Of a stretch of 64,000 nucleotides of DNA, positions 48,486 through 56,780 are shown piece by piece (within the stretch, counting starts at the first letter, position 1; each line of letters begins with the position of its first letter). The notes beneath the pieces are model-generated. The model had not been told where the DNA came from. It did not search any database and saw nothing but the letters and a program-made list of their open reading frames with translations. Made by a program: the position numbers and the translations under genes. Source of the stretch: VGJW01 sp035285595. Lineage in GTDB: Bacteria; Cyanobacteriota; Sericytochromatia; S15B-MN24; VGJW01. Location: contig JAYKGV010000028.1 in the NCBI GenBank assembly GCA_035285595.1, positions 46,077-110,076 on the forward strand. The letters run 5' to 3'.

Positions 48486-50011
48486 CCTCGTCCTCCGTGT
48501 CCGGTCGCCATCCGCATCACGTTCTCCTGTGTAAGCTGGTCGCCCGCAAGGATTCCCGCCACGCGCCCCTCCCGCATGACGAGAATCCGGTCCGCCATGC
48601 CGAGAAGCTCCGGCAGATCGCTCGACACCATGACCATCGCTTTGCCTTGTGCCGCGAGATCGGCAATTTGCTGATAAATCTCGGCACGAGCGCCCACGTC
48701 CACCCCACGGGTGGGCTCGTCCAGCAGGATGACCTGACCATCCCTGGCCAACCAACGTCCGAGGACGACCTTCTGCTGGTTGCCACCCGACAGACTGCCC
48801 GCGGGCTGACTGACATGCCGGCTGCGGATACGAAGGCGTTCCACCAATCCCGTGCTTGCCCGGACGATGGCCTTGCCGTCCACGAAGCCCGCGTGCGTGA
48901 AGCGCTCCAGAATCGCCATCACGAGATTGTCCGAAATGGACAATCCGAGAGCCAGGCCTTGATGCTTGCGATCCTCGGGGACGAGGCCGATGCCAGCCTC
49001 CACGGCCTCGGCTGGGGTTCGCGTGCCGGACAGCACCTTGTCCGCGACACGCACCCGGCCGCCGCTCGCGCGACTGGCACCGTACAGCAAACGTAGCAGG
49101 CGCGTGCGGCCCGCTCCCATAAGGCCCGCGACACCCAGAATCTCTCCTCGCGCCACAGCAAGGGACACCGGACCGAAATTCGGTGCCTGAAGCTCCTCGA
49201 CCTCCAGCAGGGGGTCCTCCGAGGCCGGGGGGCGGGAGGGGTAGAGATGATGAACCTCCCGGCCGACCATGGCCCGGATGAGTTCGTCATCTTCGAAGCC
49301 GCGCATCGGCCCCGTGGCCACCGAGGCACCGTCCCGCAGCACGGTCACTCTGTCCCCGATCGCACGCAGCTCGGGCATCCGGTGAGAGATATAGATCAAG
49401 GCCAACCCCTGAGTCCGCCATTGTCGGATGAGGTCGTGCAGCAAGGTGATCTCGTGCTCGGCCAGGGCCGCCGTGGGTTCGTCGAGGGTCAACACCCCGC
49501 CGCCCGTGGCGTCGAGGATACCCAAGGCCCGGGCAATCTCGACAAGTTGTGCCTGGGCCACGCCCAACCCCCGCACGGGTCGGGCAGGGTCAAGACCAAG
49601 TCCCACACGTTCCAGCAAGACCTTGGCTTCGCGGTGCATGCGCGCGTGGTCCAGAAGCCCGAAACGCCGGGGTTCACGTCCGAGAAACACATTCTCGGCC
49701 ACGGACAGGTCAAGGATGAGGTTGAACTCCTGATGAATGGTCACGATGCCGGCGCGACCCGAATCACCCGGGTTCCCCGCAGGCAATGGGCGGCCATCCA
49801 GGGTGACCTTGCCTTCGTCCGGCACATGGACGCCCGAAAGAACCTTGAGCAAGGTGGACTTGCCGGCTCCATTCTCGCCCAGCAGGACGTGGACCTCGCC
49901 GCGATAGATGTCGAGATCGACCCCGCTCAGGGCCTGGATGGCCCCGAAGGCTTTCTTCAGTCCACGGACCTGCAGGAGAGGCGGGGCCATCGTCGACAAG
50001 CCTTCCTTCAT
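48482..50011 (-). CDS. RbsA-type ABC transporter ATP-binding protein (double NBD)
   Basis: About 509 residues with two nucleotide-binding domains. The first has Walker A GENGAGKSTLLK, signature LGVAQAQLVEIARAL and Walker B LTLDEPTAALAE. The second has the degenerate Walker A GLMGAGRTRLLRLL normal for this family and LSGGNQQKVVLGRWLARD with ILLDEPTRGVDV. ATG 50011 overlaps the upstream binding-protein stop (ATGA); ATG 49990 is an alternative. Confidence 0.95.
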   Translation of the reverse strand: MKEGLSTMAPPLLQVRGLKKAFGAIQALSGVDLDIYRGEVHVLLGENGAGKSTLLKVLSGVHVPDEGKVTLDGRPLPAGNPGDSGRAGIVTIHQEFNLILDLSVAENVFLGREPRRFGLLDHARMHREAKVLLERVGLGLDPARPVRGLGVAQAQLVEIARALGILDATGGGVLTLDEPTAALAEHEITLLHDLIRQWRTQGLALIYISHRMPELRAIGDRVTVLRDGASVATGPMRGFEDDELIRAMVGREVHHLYPSRPPASEDPLLEVEELQAPNFGPVSLAVARGEILGVAGLMGAGRTRLLRLLYGASRASGGRVRVADKVLSGTRTPAEAVEAGIGLVPEDRKHQGLALGLSISDNLVMAILERFTHAGFVDGKAIVRASTGLVERLRIRSRHVSQPAGSLSGGNQQKVVLGRWLARDGQVILLDEPTRGVDVGARAEIYQQIADLAAQGKAMVMVSSDLPELLGMADRILVMREGRVAGILAGDQLTQENVMRMATGHGGRG

Positions 50012-51111
50012 CGAAGCACCTGGAAACGGCCGTCCCTTACCTGCCACAAGGCAAAGCCGGCACGTCGCAGATCCCCTTTGGCATCGAACGAAATCAGGCC
50101 CGTGGCTCCCCTGTGATCACGCACGGCGGCAAGCCTTGCCACGACGGCCTTGCGACCGGCACCGGGCCCGGCTGACCTGATGGCTTCAATCAGCAATCGC
50201 GCGGCGTCATAGGCGTGTCCCGAGAAGGCTCCCGGTGTCACCCCGCGGTTTCGCAACCTTGCCTCGAACCGGGCATCGGCAGGTTCAGGGAAGGTGAGCA
50301 TGGTCCCTTCCGCCGCCTTGGTGCCTGCAAGGCGGACGAAAAGGGGATCGCAGACGGCATCTCCGGCGAGGACACGGGTCGAGGCGGTCCCCAGTCGCCG
50401 CCATTGCCGCACCAGTGGACCCGCGTCCTGGTACTCGCAGGCGAGGTAGAGCAGCCGCGGGCCGAGGGCTCGGGCACGCGCGAGCAGGGGGCCACGATCG
50501 GCCTCGCCCGTCGCGAACGACTCACGCGAGAGGACGCGCCCCCCCCCCGCCTCGAAGGCCTCGGCGAAGCGATCGGCGAGGCCCTTGCCGTAGGCCCCGC
50601 GATTGTCCAGCACCACTGCGGTTCGCAACCCGAGCTTCAGGGCTTCGCTGGCGGCAATCCTACCCTGCCTGTCATCGCGCCCGATGACACGGAAGACATT
50701 GCTCCAGCCGCGCTCGGTGATCTTCGGGTGGGTGGACATGGTGAGGACGGGAAGCCCCGCTGGTCCATAGACTTCGGAAACGACCGGAAGCGTCACGCCG
50801 CTGTTCCACGGTCCGACCACGCCTGCAACGCCGGAAGCCAGCAAGTGCCGCGCCGCCAGCAATCCTTCCCGGGGATCACCCTTGTCATCACCCCGGCGCA
50901 AGACAAATATCGGGGTTCCGGGCCGCGTCTCGGCATTGGCTTCGTCGATGGCCATCCGCACGGCGGCCTCGAGGTCACGTCCCTGCTTGGACAAGGGACC
51001 ACTGAACGGGGCCTGGAGGCCAAGGGTCACCACGCGCGGCGAGGCCTCTCCCGGCCCCTGGGCGGCGGCCAGGACCAGCAAGGCCATAACGAAGGCGGTG
51101 ATGCGGGCCAT
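50008..51111 (-). CDS. LivJ-type substrate-binding protein
   Basis: About 367 residues. Signal peptide (ITAFVMALLVLAAAQGPGEA), then a Peripla_BP_6-type receptor (VTLGLQAPFSGPLSKQGRDLEAAVRMAIDEAN shortened here to its start, GVAGVVGPWNSGVTLPVVSEVY, GLRTAVVLDNRGAYGKGLADRFAEA). This class usually serves branched-chain amino acids or amides with LivFGHM, not RbsAC. ATG 51111 with GAGAGG five bases upstream. First gene of the importer operon. Confidence 0.93.
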   Translation of the reverse strand: MARITAFVMALLVLAAAQGPGEASPRVVTLGLQAPFSGPLSKQGRDLEAAVRMAIDEANAETRPGTPIFVLRRGDDKGDPREGLLAARHLLASGVAGVVGPWNSGVTLPVVSEVYGPAGLPVLTMSTHPKITERGWSNVFRVIGRDDRQGRIAASEALKLGLRTAVVLDNRGAYGKGLADRFAEAFEAGGGRVLSRESFATGEADRGPLLARARALGPRLLYLACEYQDAGPLVRQWRRLGTASTRVLAGDAVCDPLFVRLAGTKAAEGTMLTFPEPADARFEARLRNRGVTPGAFSGHAYDAARLLIEAIRSAGPGAGRKAVVARLAAVRDHRGATGLISFDAKGDLRRAGFALWQVRDGRFQVLR

Positions 51112-51170
51112 CGGGACCTCTCGGGACCGATTCATTGGGACGCGCCATCCTAGCATGGGAATCGAGGCGC

Positions 51171-51176
51171 TACACT
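51171..51176 (+). promoter_or_regulatory. -10 box, leaderless spacing
   Basis: TACACT, six bases before ATG 51183. No ribosome site and no clear -35. Confidence 0.5.
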
Positions 51177-51182
51177 TGGGTC

Positions 51183-52820
51183 ATGACGTCATCCTCCCCC
51201 GGAGGGTCCTGGGCAATCGTCTCTTGGATTGCCGCGCTGTCCATCCTGCTGAGCCTGGCTCCCCTCCCGCCTTGGCCCTATCAGGGCACGGAAGCCGTCG
51301 GTCCCTCCCCGTTGAACGAGACGGAGGCGGCAGCGGCAGCCCTGCGTGCCCGACGGATGCTGCGCGCGGGCCAGGACATGGTCTCTGCCGCAGGTTCGTC
51401 CGCCGGACGGACCCACTGGTCGTGGATCGAACGACGTCTGGTTCAATCCGGGTGGGTGGTGGTACATCAGCCCTTCACCGACGATGCAAGGCCGCGACCC
51501 CGTGAGCGTACGAGCCTGCTGGCTCTTCCACCAGGCACGCCTCCTGCCAGGGTGGTGGCGGTCAATGTGGCTCCACCGGAACCGATGGGTCTCGTGACCG
51601 TGGCCGCTGCGCTGGCGGCAGCCACGGCGCAGCCGCCTACGAAAACCTCATTGCCGGTGGCATGGTGGTTCGCCGACGCGAGGGACCGGCGTGATCTTGG
51701 CCTAAGGCGCTGGCCGGAGGCGCTGCTTGCGCCGGGGCACGCGCCCGAGCTCTGGATCTTCGATGCCTCGGCAGGCTGGCCCGGTACCCCGCTGGGCATT
51801 TCCGCGCGACCGCGGGACGGCCTCGAGCCCGTTGCTCCTCCCGAAGGATGGCGCCTCACCTTGGCGCGGGCCGACGGAATCGTGGGCTCCCAGCCTTTTG
51901 TCAGCCGCCTCGTGTCGGCCTGGTTTCCAGGTGTGAACATCCTGGACACGCTGCCGGCCGGAACATACACCCGCGCTTACGAAGTGGCGCAGCTGGGGCC
52001 TCCGTCCTCCGAGGTCATCGAGGAAGTCCTGCTGTCGCCTGCGCTGGAGGCCCGGGCGGCCTTGCTGGGGCCGGCCATGGCGTGGCTGGGCTCGCGGCCG
52101 ACGCTAGCTGCTGCTCCACCCGCAGGACACGATCGCTTGAGATTGTTCCTTGGCGCCTTGCTTCCTGCGTTGCTGCTGCTTGCGTCCCTGGTTCGCGCGG
52201 CCTCGCGGCGTCAAAGGGGGGGCGGGCGACCGGTCCTTCTCTGGCTCGGGGGCCTTGGAGCCAGCCTTGGGCTTGCGGGTGTCTGGCTCATCCTCGCGGC
52301 CGGCCGGACCGATTGGACACCCGAGGTGGGCCGCGCGGGGCCGGATTGGCCCCTGCCGGACGCTTGGCCTCTCATCGGCCCCGTGCTGCTGCTGCTGGTG
52401 GCCATGATCGTGCTGGCGCGCACGGGGCGTATCCTTGCAAGCACCCGCCCTGCCGCAGGGTCAAGTCTGCCAGTCCTGGCTGGACTATGCGGGTTCGTGG
52501 GGCACGCTGTCCTTGTGTGGGTCTCGCCCGTTGCAGCCGTGCTCGGCTCCGGACCTCTCGTGGTCGCCATGGCCTCCAGCCTGGCGCCCGGACGGCGACG
52601 CGCCCTCGCCTGGGCCATCGGGAGCATCCTGTGCTTCGTCGTGCTCTTCGGCAGGACTCAGGGGCTCGGCCGGGGTGCGCCCCTGCACGTGCTCAATCTC
52701 TGGACGGGCGGACACGTGGATCCGAGGACGACCGCAGCCCTCCTGCTGCTGGCAACGGGCGTGCTCGGTCTGGCCCTATGGCCCGTCAGGATCGGCGGAA
52801 GACATCAGGCCGCTCCTTGA
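51183..52820 (+). CDS. Polytopic membrane protein with possible degenerate M28/Gaa1-like domain
   Basis: 545 residues, no firm family. An N-terminal membrane helix is followed by a ~300-residue extracytoplasmic domain. Its pattern (RTHWSWIERRLVQSGWVVVHQ, VNVAPPEPMGLVTVAAALAAAT, SLPVAWWFADARDRRDLGLRRW, LWIFDASAGWPGTPLG) recalls M28 aminopeptidases, without the usual zinc ligands. About six C-terminal membrane helices follow. This is the architecture of the GPI-transamidase subunit Gaa1 and related exported peptidase-like proteins, so a substrate-presenting or lipid-attachment role is conceivable. ATG 51183 chosen from the -10 box six bases upstream. Its end overlaps the cNMP-binding gene by 35 bases. 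Confidence 0.6.
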   Translation: MTSSSPGGSWAIVSWIAALSILLSLAPLPPWPYQGTEAVGPSPLNETEAAAAALRARRMLRAGQDMVSAAGSSAGRTHWSWIERRLVQSGWVVVHQPFTDDARPRPRERTSLLALPPGTPPARVVAVNVAPPEPMGLVTVAAALAAATAQPPTKTSLPVAWWFADARDRRDLGLRRWPEALLAPGHAPELWIFDASAGWPGTPLGISARPRDGLEPVAPPEGWRLTLARADGIVGSQPFVSRLVSAWFPGVNILDTLPAGTYTRAYEVAQLGPPSSEVIEEVLLSPALEARAALLGPAMAWLGSRPTLAAAPPAGHDRLRLFLGALLPALLLLASLVRAASRRQRGGGRPVLLWLGGLGASLGLAGVWLILAAGRTDWTPEVGRAGPDWPLPDAWPLIGPVLLLLVAMIVLARTGRILASTRPAAGSSLPVLAGLCGFVGHAVLVWVSPVAAVLGSGPLVVAMASSLAPGRRRALAWAIGSILCFVVLFGRTQGLGRGAPLHVLNLWTGGHVDPRTTAALLLLATGVLGLALWPVRIGGRHQAAP

Positions 52821-53424
52821 TGTCCTTGTCGGTGAGTCCTCCGGCGGGCCTCTTCTCGACCTGCTGCAGGCGTGATACCGGTTGGAACACGCTGGGCTGT
52901 GCGGTTTCGTCCACTTCGCCGATTCCTCGCGCGACGACCCTGGTCCTGGGTGGCTCCGGCGGTGTTGCCTGCGCCATGGTCTTGGCTTCGACGACGAACT
53001 TGTCGGCATTCCGCAGCCGCATGCTGATCAGCTGCGCGAGGCGGCGCATGAGCTTCAGGGCCGCTGAGGGAGCCGTTCGGGAGAGGACCTCGAAGGATGC
53101 TCGGGAAAGGGACATGGTTTCGAGCGGCGTCATCGCCGTGACCGTTCCCGACCGGGGATGGCCATCGACGAAGGACATGTCGCCGAAGACCGTGCCTTCC
53201 CGTGCCTGGCCTATGGTGAATTGTTGATGGTCCTTGCCTTCCATCGAGACCCTGATCCCGCCTTTCAGGGCCACGAACAGGGCGCCATCGTCCGGAACTC
53301 CCTCAGCGAAGATCGTCTCTCCTGGAGAGAAGGTTTTCGCCTGCATGACCACGGACAACGATTCTAGGTCGTCCGGGGAAAAGCCTTGGAAGAACGGCAG
53401 GGCGGACAAGTTTTCGACGGACAT
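52786..53424 (-). CDS. Cyclic-nucleotide-binding domain protein without HTH
   Basis: 212 residues. An N-terminal CRP-type cNMP-binding beta-barrel (LSALPFFQGFSPDDLESL, FSPGETIFAEGVPDDGALFVALKGGIRVS, EGTVFGDMSFVDGHPRSGTVTAM) and a linking helix are present, but the ~60-residue C-terminus is Pro/Arg-rich (TPPEPPRTRVVARG) with no helix-turn-helix. It is therefore a sensor or adaptor rather than a Crp regulator. Five bases after the TPR gene, so likely one complex. Confidence 0.85.
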   Translation of the reverse strand: MSVENLSALPFFQGFSPDDLESLSVVMQAKTFSPGETIFAEGVPDDGALFVALKGGIRVSMEGKDHQQFTIGQAREGTVFGDMSFVDGHPRSGTVTAMTPLETMSLSRASFEVLSRTAPSAALKLMRRLAQLISMRLRNADKFVVEAKTMAQATPPEPPRTRVVARGIGEVDETAQPSVFQPVSRLQQVEKRPAGGLTDKDIKERPDVFRRS

Positions 53425-53429
53425 GGGTT

Positions 53430-54041
53430 TCAGAATCCAGGCGGAAGGAAAGGGGCGGGGGGAGGGTCGGTAACGGCATGCCCGAGGCGCTGAAGCTCTC
53501 GCATGGTCCTGGCGTGGGCGAGGCCCGAGGCGGCGTAGCTGAATCCAGGTGCCAGATCGAGGGCTTCCTCGAAGGCCTGGATCGCAAGGGGAAGCGCGCC
53601 CAAGCGCAGCAACACCCTGCCAAGATTGTAATGGACGACGTGAGGCTTGGGTTGCCCGGGCAGGGAGAGTGCCAGACGCAGGGCCTCCTCTGCCTCGACG
53701 AGGCGGCCGTCTTCGCTGTAGTAAACCCCAAGGTCAGCCTGGGCGTGGCCTGAAGTGGGATCGAGTCTGAGCGCTTCCTCTCCACTGGCGATGGCTGCCT
53801 TCAGGTTCCCCAGCAAGCCGTGGCACCAAGCCAGGAGAGCGTGGGTCTCGGCGGCAGGATGGAACTCGAGGCTCCGGCGGTACTGGGCGATGGAGCCTCG
53901 TAGCAGGTTGCGCCTGGTGTCCTCGTCTTCAAGGCCCAGTGCGTCCGTCTGGAGGCGTCGCCCCAGGTTCAAGTAGTCCTTCGCCCTGCGGCGACGCTCG
54001 GCAGCGAAGGCGGATTCAAGCCAGGAGTGGGTGGCCACCAT
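53430..54041 (-). CDS. TPR-repeat protein
   Basis: About 203 residues with at least three tetratricopeptide units (AETHALLAWCHGLLGNLKAAIASGEEALRLDP; GHAQADLGVYYSEDGRLVEAEEALRLAL; HYNLGRVLLRLGALPLAIQAFEEALDLAP), each trimmed here to its signature. No signal peptide. Probably a scaffold. ATG 54041, GAGG four bases upstream; GTG 54038 possible. Upstream of the cNMP-binding gene. Confidence 0.87.
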   Translation of the reverse strand: MVATHSWLESAFAAERRRRAKDYLNLGRRLQTDALGLEDEDTRRNLLRGSIAQYRRSLEFHPAAETHALLAWCHGLLGNLKAAIASGEEALRLDPTSGHAQADLGVYYSEDGRLVEAEEALRLALSLPGQPKPHVVHYNLGRVLLRLGALPLAIQAFEEALDLAPGFSYAASGLAHARTMRELQRLGHAVTDPPPAPFLPPGF

Positions 54042-54081
54042 CAAACCTCGTGATTGTCATCACGTCATCCTTACCCAACAA

Positions 54082-54936
54082 TCAGGCCTCGGGCACGCGG
54101 GTAGGCCATGCGGCCAGAAGGCATCCAACCAGCAAGGCCAAGGCAGCCGACCATCGCCCTGGCACCAGGGATTCACCGAAGCCGCAGCTGCCCAGCCAGG
54201 CCGCGTGCAGGACGGCAGTCATCTGGGCCACGGAAGCTGGACCTGCAGGTGCGCGGCGGTAGCCCGCCGTCATCAGCCCCTGTGCGATCGTGGCCGAAAC
54301 GGCCGCGACGACGAGCCAAGCCCAGGTTGAACCGGGCACGCCCCGGAATGCGGTGTGTGCCGCGGCAGGCGCCAGCAGCAGCGACGCCACCCCCATGAAC
54401 CCGAGGACGACACCCCAGGTCGGTTCGTGGCGCAGCGCTCGTACCTGGGTGTAGGCCAGACCGGCGAAACCGCCTCCGGCCAATCCGACGAGAGATGCAG
54501 ACCCTACGGTACCCAGGTCGGGGCGTAGCAGGCCCCAGATCCCTGCCAGAGCCAAGGCCAGGCCCATCAGTGTTCTGCGGCGCGGGCGCTCGCCGAGCTG
54601 CCACCATGCGATCAGCGTGGTGAAGACCGGACTGGAATGGGACCACAACAGCGCCTCGGCCAGGGGCAGGTGGGCCAGGGTCCAGAAATAACATCCCATG
54701 GCCGCCGTCCCGCTGAGGGCACGCAGCAGGAGGCCCTTCTTGTCGGCGATGCGCCATGCCGTGCGACCGACAACAGCGAATGGCAGCAGCAGGATGAAGG
54801 AACCGAAGGAACGCCAGAAAGCCACGGCGAGGATGGGCATATCGTGGCCAGCCTGCTTGCCGGCCGCGGCCATCACGGCGAAAGCCAGGGCGGCTGCCAG
54901 CATCAGCAAGAGGCCGGAGGCACCCTCACCCCTCAA
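54082..54936 (-). CDS. EamA/DMT-family transporter
   Basis: About 284 residues, ten predicted helices in two EamA repeats (AALAFAVMAAAGKQAG...WRSFGSFILLLPF; LALALAGIWGLL, YTQVRALRHEP, AVLHAAWLGSCGFGESL). Metabolite exporter of unknown substrate. The TTG at 54936 overlaps the mutY stop (TTGA); an internal ATG a few residues later is an alternative. Confidence 0.85.
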   Translation of the reverse strand: MRGEGASGLLLMLAAALAFAVMAAAGKQAGHDMPILAVAFWRSFGSFILLLPFAVVGRTAWRIADKKGLLLRALSGTAAMGCYFWTLAHLPLAEALLWSHSSPVFTTLIAWWQLGERPRRRTLMGLALALAGIWGLLRPDLGTVGSASLVGLAGGGFAGLAYTQVRALRHEPTWGVVLGFMGVASLLLAPAAAHTAFRGVPGSTWAWLVVAAVSATIAQGLMTAGYRRAPAGPASVAQMTAVLHAAWLGSCGFGESLVPGRWSAALALLVGCLLAAWPTRVPEA

Positions 54937-56030
54937 GGGGCTACCACCGGCAACAGACGATCTCGTACGGGCTGGAGGGCAGCTGGCCACGGCAACTGCC
55001 CGAGTGCCTCTCTGGGCACCCACTCGCCTTCGGTATCGCGAACCGCGTCCAGATCCACCGCCGTCACGAGGAACGTCCAGATGTCGGCATCTAGATGGGT
55101 GAATCGGAAACGATGGCGGTGGAGGAGCTTGTGCGTGCACGGGTCGGCACCCAGTGACCGGCAGATCTCGGCTTGGGCCGCCAGAATGCTGTCGGGAGGC
55201 GAGGATAAGGCTTCTGGGGGGTGTGCCACCTCGAGAACCCGCATGGGCCACGTCGTCATGCCTCCGAGCAAGCCGTCGGCGGGAGCGCGTCGGATCCAGA
55301 CGCCTGCAGGTCCCTCGAGGACCACCTGCACCATGACCACGGATCGCACTTTGGTTCGAGCATGCTTGACCGGCAAGGCGGCCTGTCGTCCCTCGGCCCG
55401 CGCCACGCAGTCCTCGGCGAGAGGGCAGGCGTCGCACCGGGGAGAGCGCGGGGTACAAACGGTGGCCCCGAGTTCCATCAGTGCCTCGTTGAAGGCACCG
55501 GGCCGAGAGGTCGGAACACCGCCCTGCAAGGCTGCGGCCACGGCCTTGCGCGTCTTTTCCAAGCCGATGTCCCGGGTATCACCGCTCCAACGGGCCCAGA
55601 CACGCAGCACATTACCGTCGACGGCCGCCGCGGGGACCCCGAAGGCCAATGACGCCACGGCCGCGGACGTGTAGGGACCAAGTCCGGGGAGTGCACGCAG
55701 GGCCTCGAGATCCGGGGGCAAGCTGCCCCCGCAACGGGTGACGAGCGCAAGGGCCGTACTTTGCAACATGCGTGCCCTGCGGTAATAGCCGAGACCCTCC
55801 CAAGCCTTGAGCACCTCTCGCTCCGTGGCTGAGGCGAGCGCCGCCGGCGTCGGGAAACGCTCCATGAACGCCAGCCAATAGGGGATGACCGTGGCAACCT
55901 GGGTCTGCTGGAGCATGACCTCGGACACGAGAATGCCCCACGCATCCCCGCACCCGCGCCAGGGCAAGGGACGTGCGACCCGGTCGAACCAAGGGAACAG
56001 CCGTCCCGCGAGCGTCCTGACGTCCGGCAT
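54933..56030 (-). CDS. mutY: A/G-specific adenine glycosylase MutY
   Basis: Removes adenine mispaired with 8-oxoguanine. About 365 residues: catalytic N-terminus (LPWRGCGDAWGILVSEVMLQQTQVATV with Glu at the helix start), helix-hairpin-helix LPGLGPYTSAAVASLAFG and VDGNVLRV with catalytic Asp, a 4Fe-4S loop (CTPRSPRCDACPLAEDC) and a C-terminal NUDIX-like oxoG-recognition domain. ATG 56030; TACGCT (56046-56041) lies ten bases ahead. Followed by the transporter gene. Confidence 0.95.
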   Translation of the reverse strand: MPDVRTLAGRLFPWFDRVARPLPWRGCGDAWGILVSEVMLQQTQVATVIPYWLAFMERFPTPAALASATEREVLKAWEGLGYYRRARMLQSTALALVTRCGGSLPPDLEALRALPGLGPYTSAAVASLAFGVPAAAVDGNVLRVWARWSGDTRDIGLEKTRKAVAAALQGGVPTSRPGAFNEALMELGATVCTPRSPRCDACPLAEDCVARAEGRQAALPVKHARTKVRSVVMVQVVLEGPAGVWIRRAPADGLLGGMTTWPMRVLEVAHPPEALSSPPDSILAAQAEICRSLGADPCTHKLLHRHRFRFTHLDADIWTFLVTAVDLDAVRDTEGEWVPREALGQLPWPAALQPVRDRLLPVVAP

Positions 56031-56078
56031 GGCGGGGTCCAGCGTAGCACGAACGCTGCTGCAAGCCCGAGCATGCCC

Positions 56079-56084
56079 TAGGAT
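56079..56084 (+). promoter_or_regulatory. -10 box of recO, leaderless spacing
   Basis: TAGGAT exactly six bases before ATG 56091. No ribosome site. Divergent from mutY. Confidence 0.5.
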
Positions 56085-56090
56085 GGTGGC

Positions 56091-56780
56091 ATGCCCCCGA
56101 GGGAAGTTTCCGCCATCATCTTGCGCACGCGCCCCTTGGGCGAGCACGACCGTCTGGTCGAAGTCGTCTCCGAGGAAGAGGGTGTGCTGCGTGCGGTGGC
56201 CCGAGGAGCAGCCAAACCAGGCAACCGCTGGGGAGGGAGACTCGAGGCCCTCGGGCGTCGCACGCTTGCCCTTGCGGGCGGAAGAAGGGGGTTGCCCGTC
56301 CTTACAGGAAGTGTGCCACGTGCCCCGACCGTCGGGCTGTACCGTGACCTCGAGCGCATGCTGGCCGCCATGAGCGTGGCCGAAGCCGTGCTCGCCCTGT
56401 GGCCGGAAGGCTTGGCTCAGCCTCGACTCTTTCGCAGACTGGATGACGTACTCGAACGTCTGGCCCTCGGGGGACCGGCAGGCTTGTTAGGTGCCGAGGG
56501 GACCTGGCTCCTGCTTCAGGGTCTTGGGGAAGCCCCCGACCTCAACCACTGGCCGGCTCCCGCGGAGGCCTTGCCGGGCACTTCGCTGCGCCTTTGGCTG
56601 GAAGATCCGCAGGGACCGATGCCGGAAAATGGCGCGGTCCTCGAGGATGTCGTGGCTCGCTGGGCAGCGGCGGCTGCCGATCGTCCCCTGGGTGGCCGTG
56701 CGCTTTTGCGGGCCGTTCAGGGGGGCGAGGCCGAGGCTTCAGGGTCTCGACGTCAGGGTAAGGACGAAGGATGGACGTGA
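56091..56780 (+). CDS. recO: DNA repair protein RecO
   Basis: RecF-pathway protein. 229 residues with the N-terminal OB-fold start (SAIILRTRPLGEHDRLVEVVSEEEGVLRAVARGA) and a helical remainder (YRDLERMLAAMSVAEAVLALWPEG); no Cys4 zinc motif is visible in the C-terminal part. Weaker overall identity than recR, but the N-terminus is convincing. Overlaps the next gene by ten bases. Confidence 0.88.
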   Translation: MPPREVSAIILRTRPLGEHDRLVEVVSEEEGVLRAVARGAAKPGNRWGGRLEALGRRTLALAGGRRGLPVLTGSVPRAPTVGLYRDLERMLAAMSVAEAVLALWPEGLAQPRLFRRLDDVLERLALGGPAGLLGAEGTWLLLQGLGEAPDLNHWPAPAEALPGTSLRLWLEDPQGPMPENGAVLEDVVARWAAAAADRPLGGRALLRAVQGGEAEASGSRRQGKDEGWT

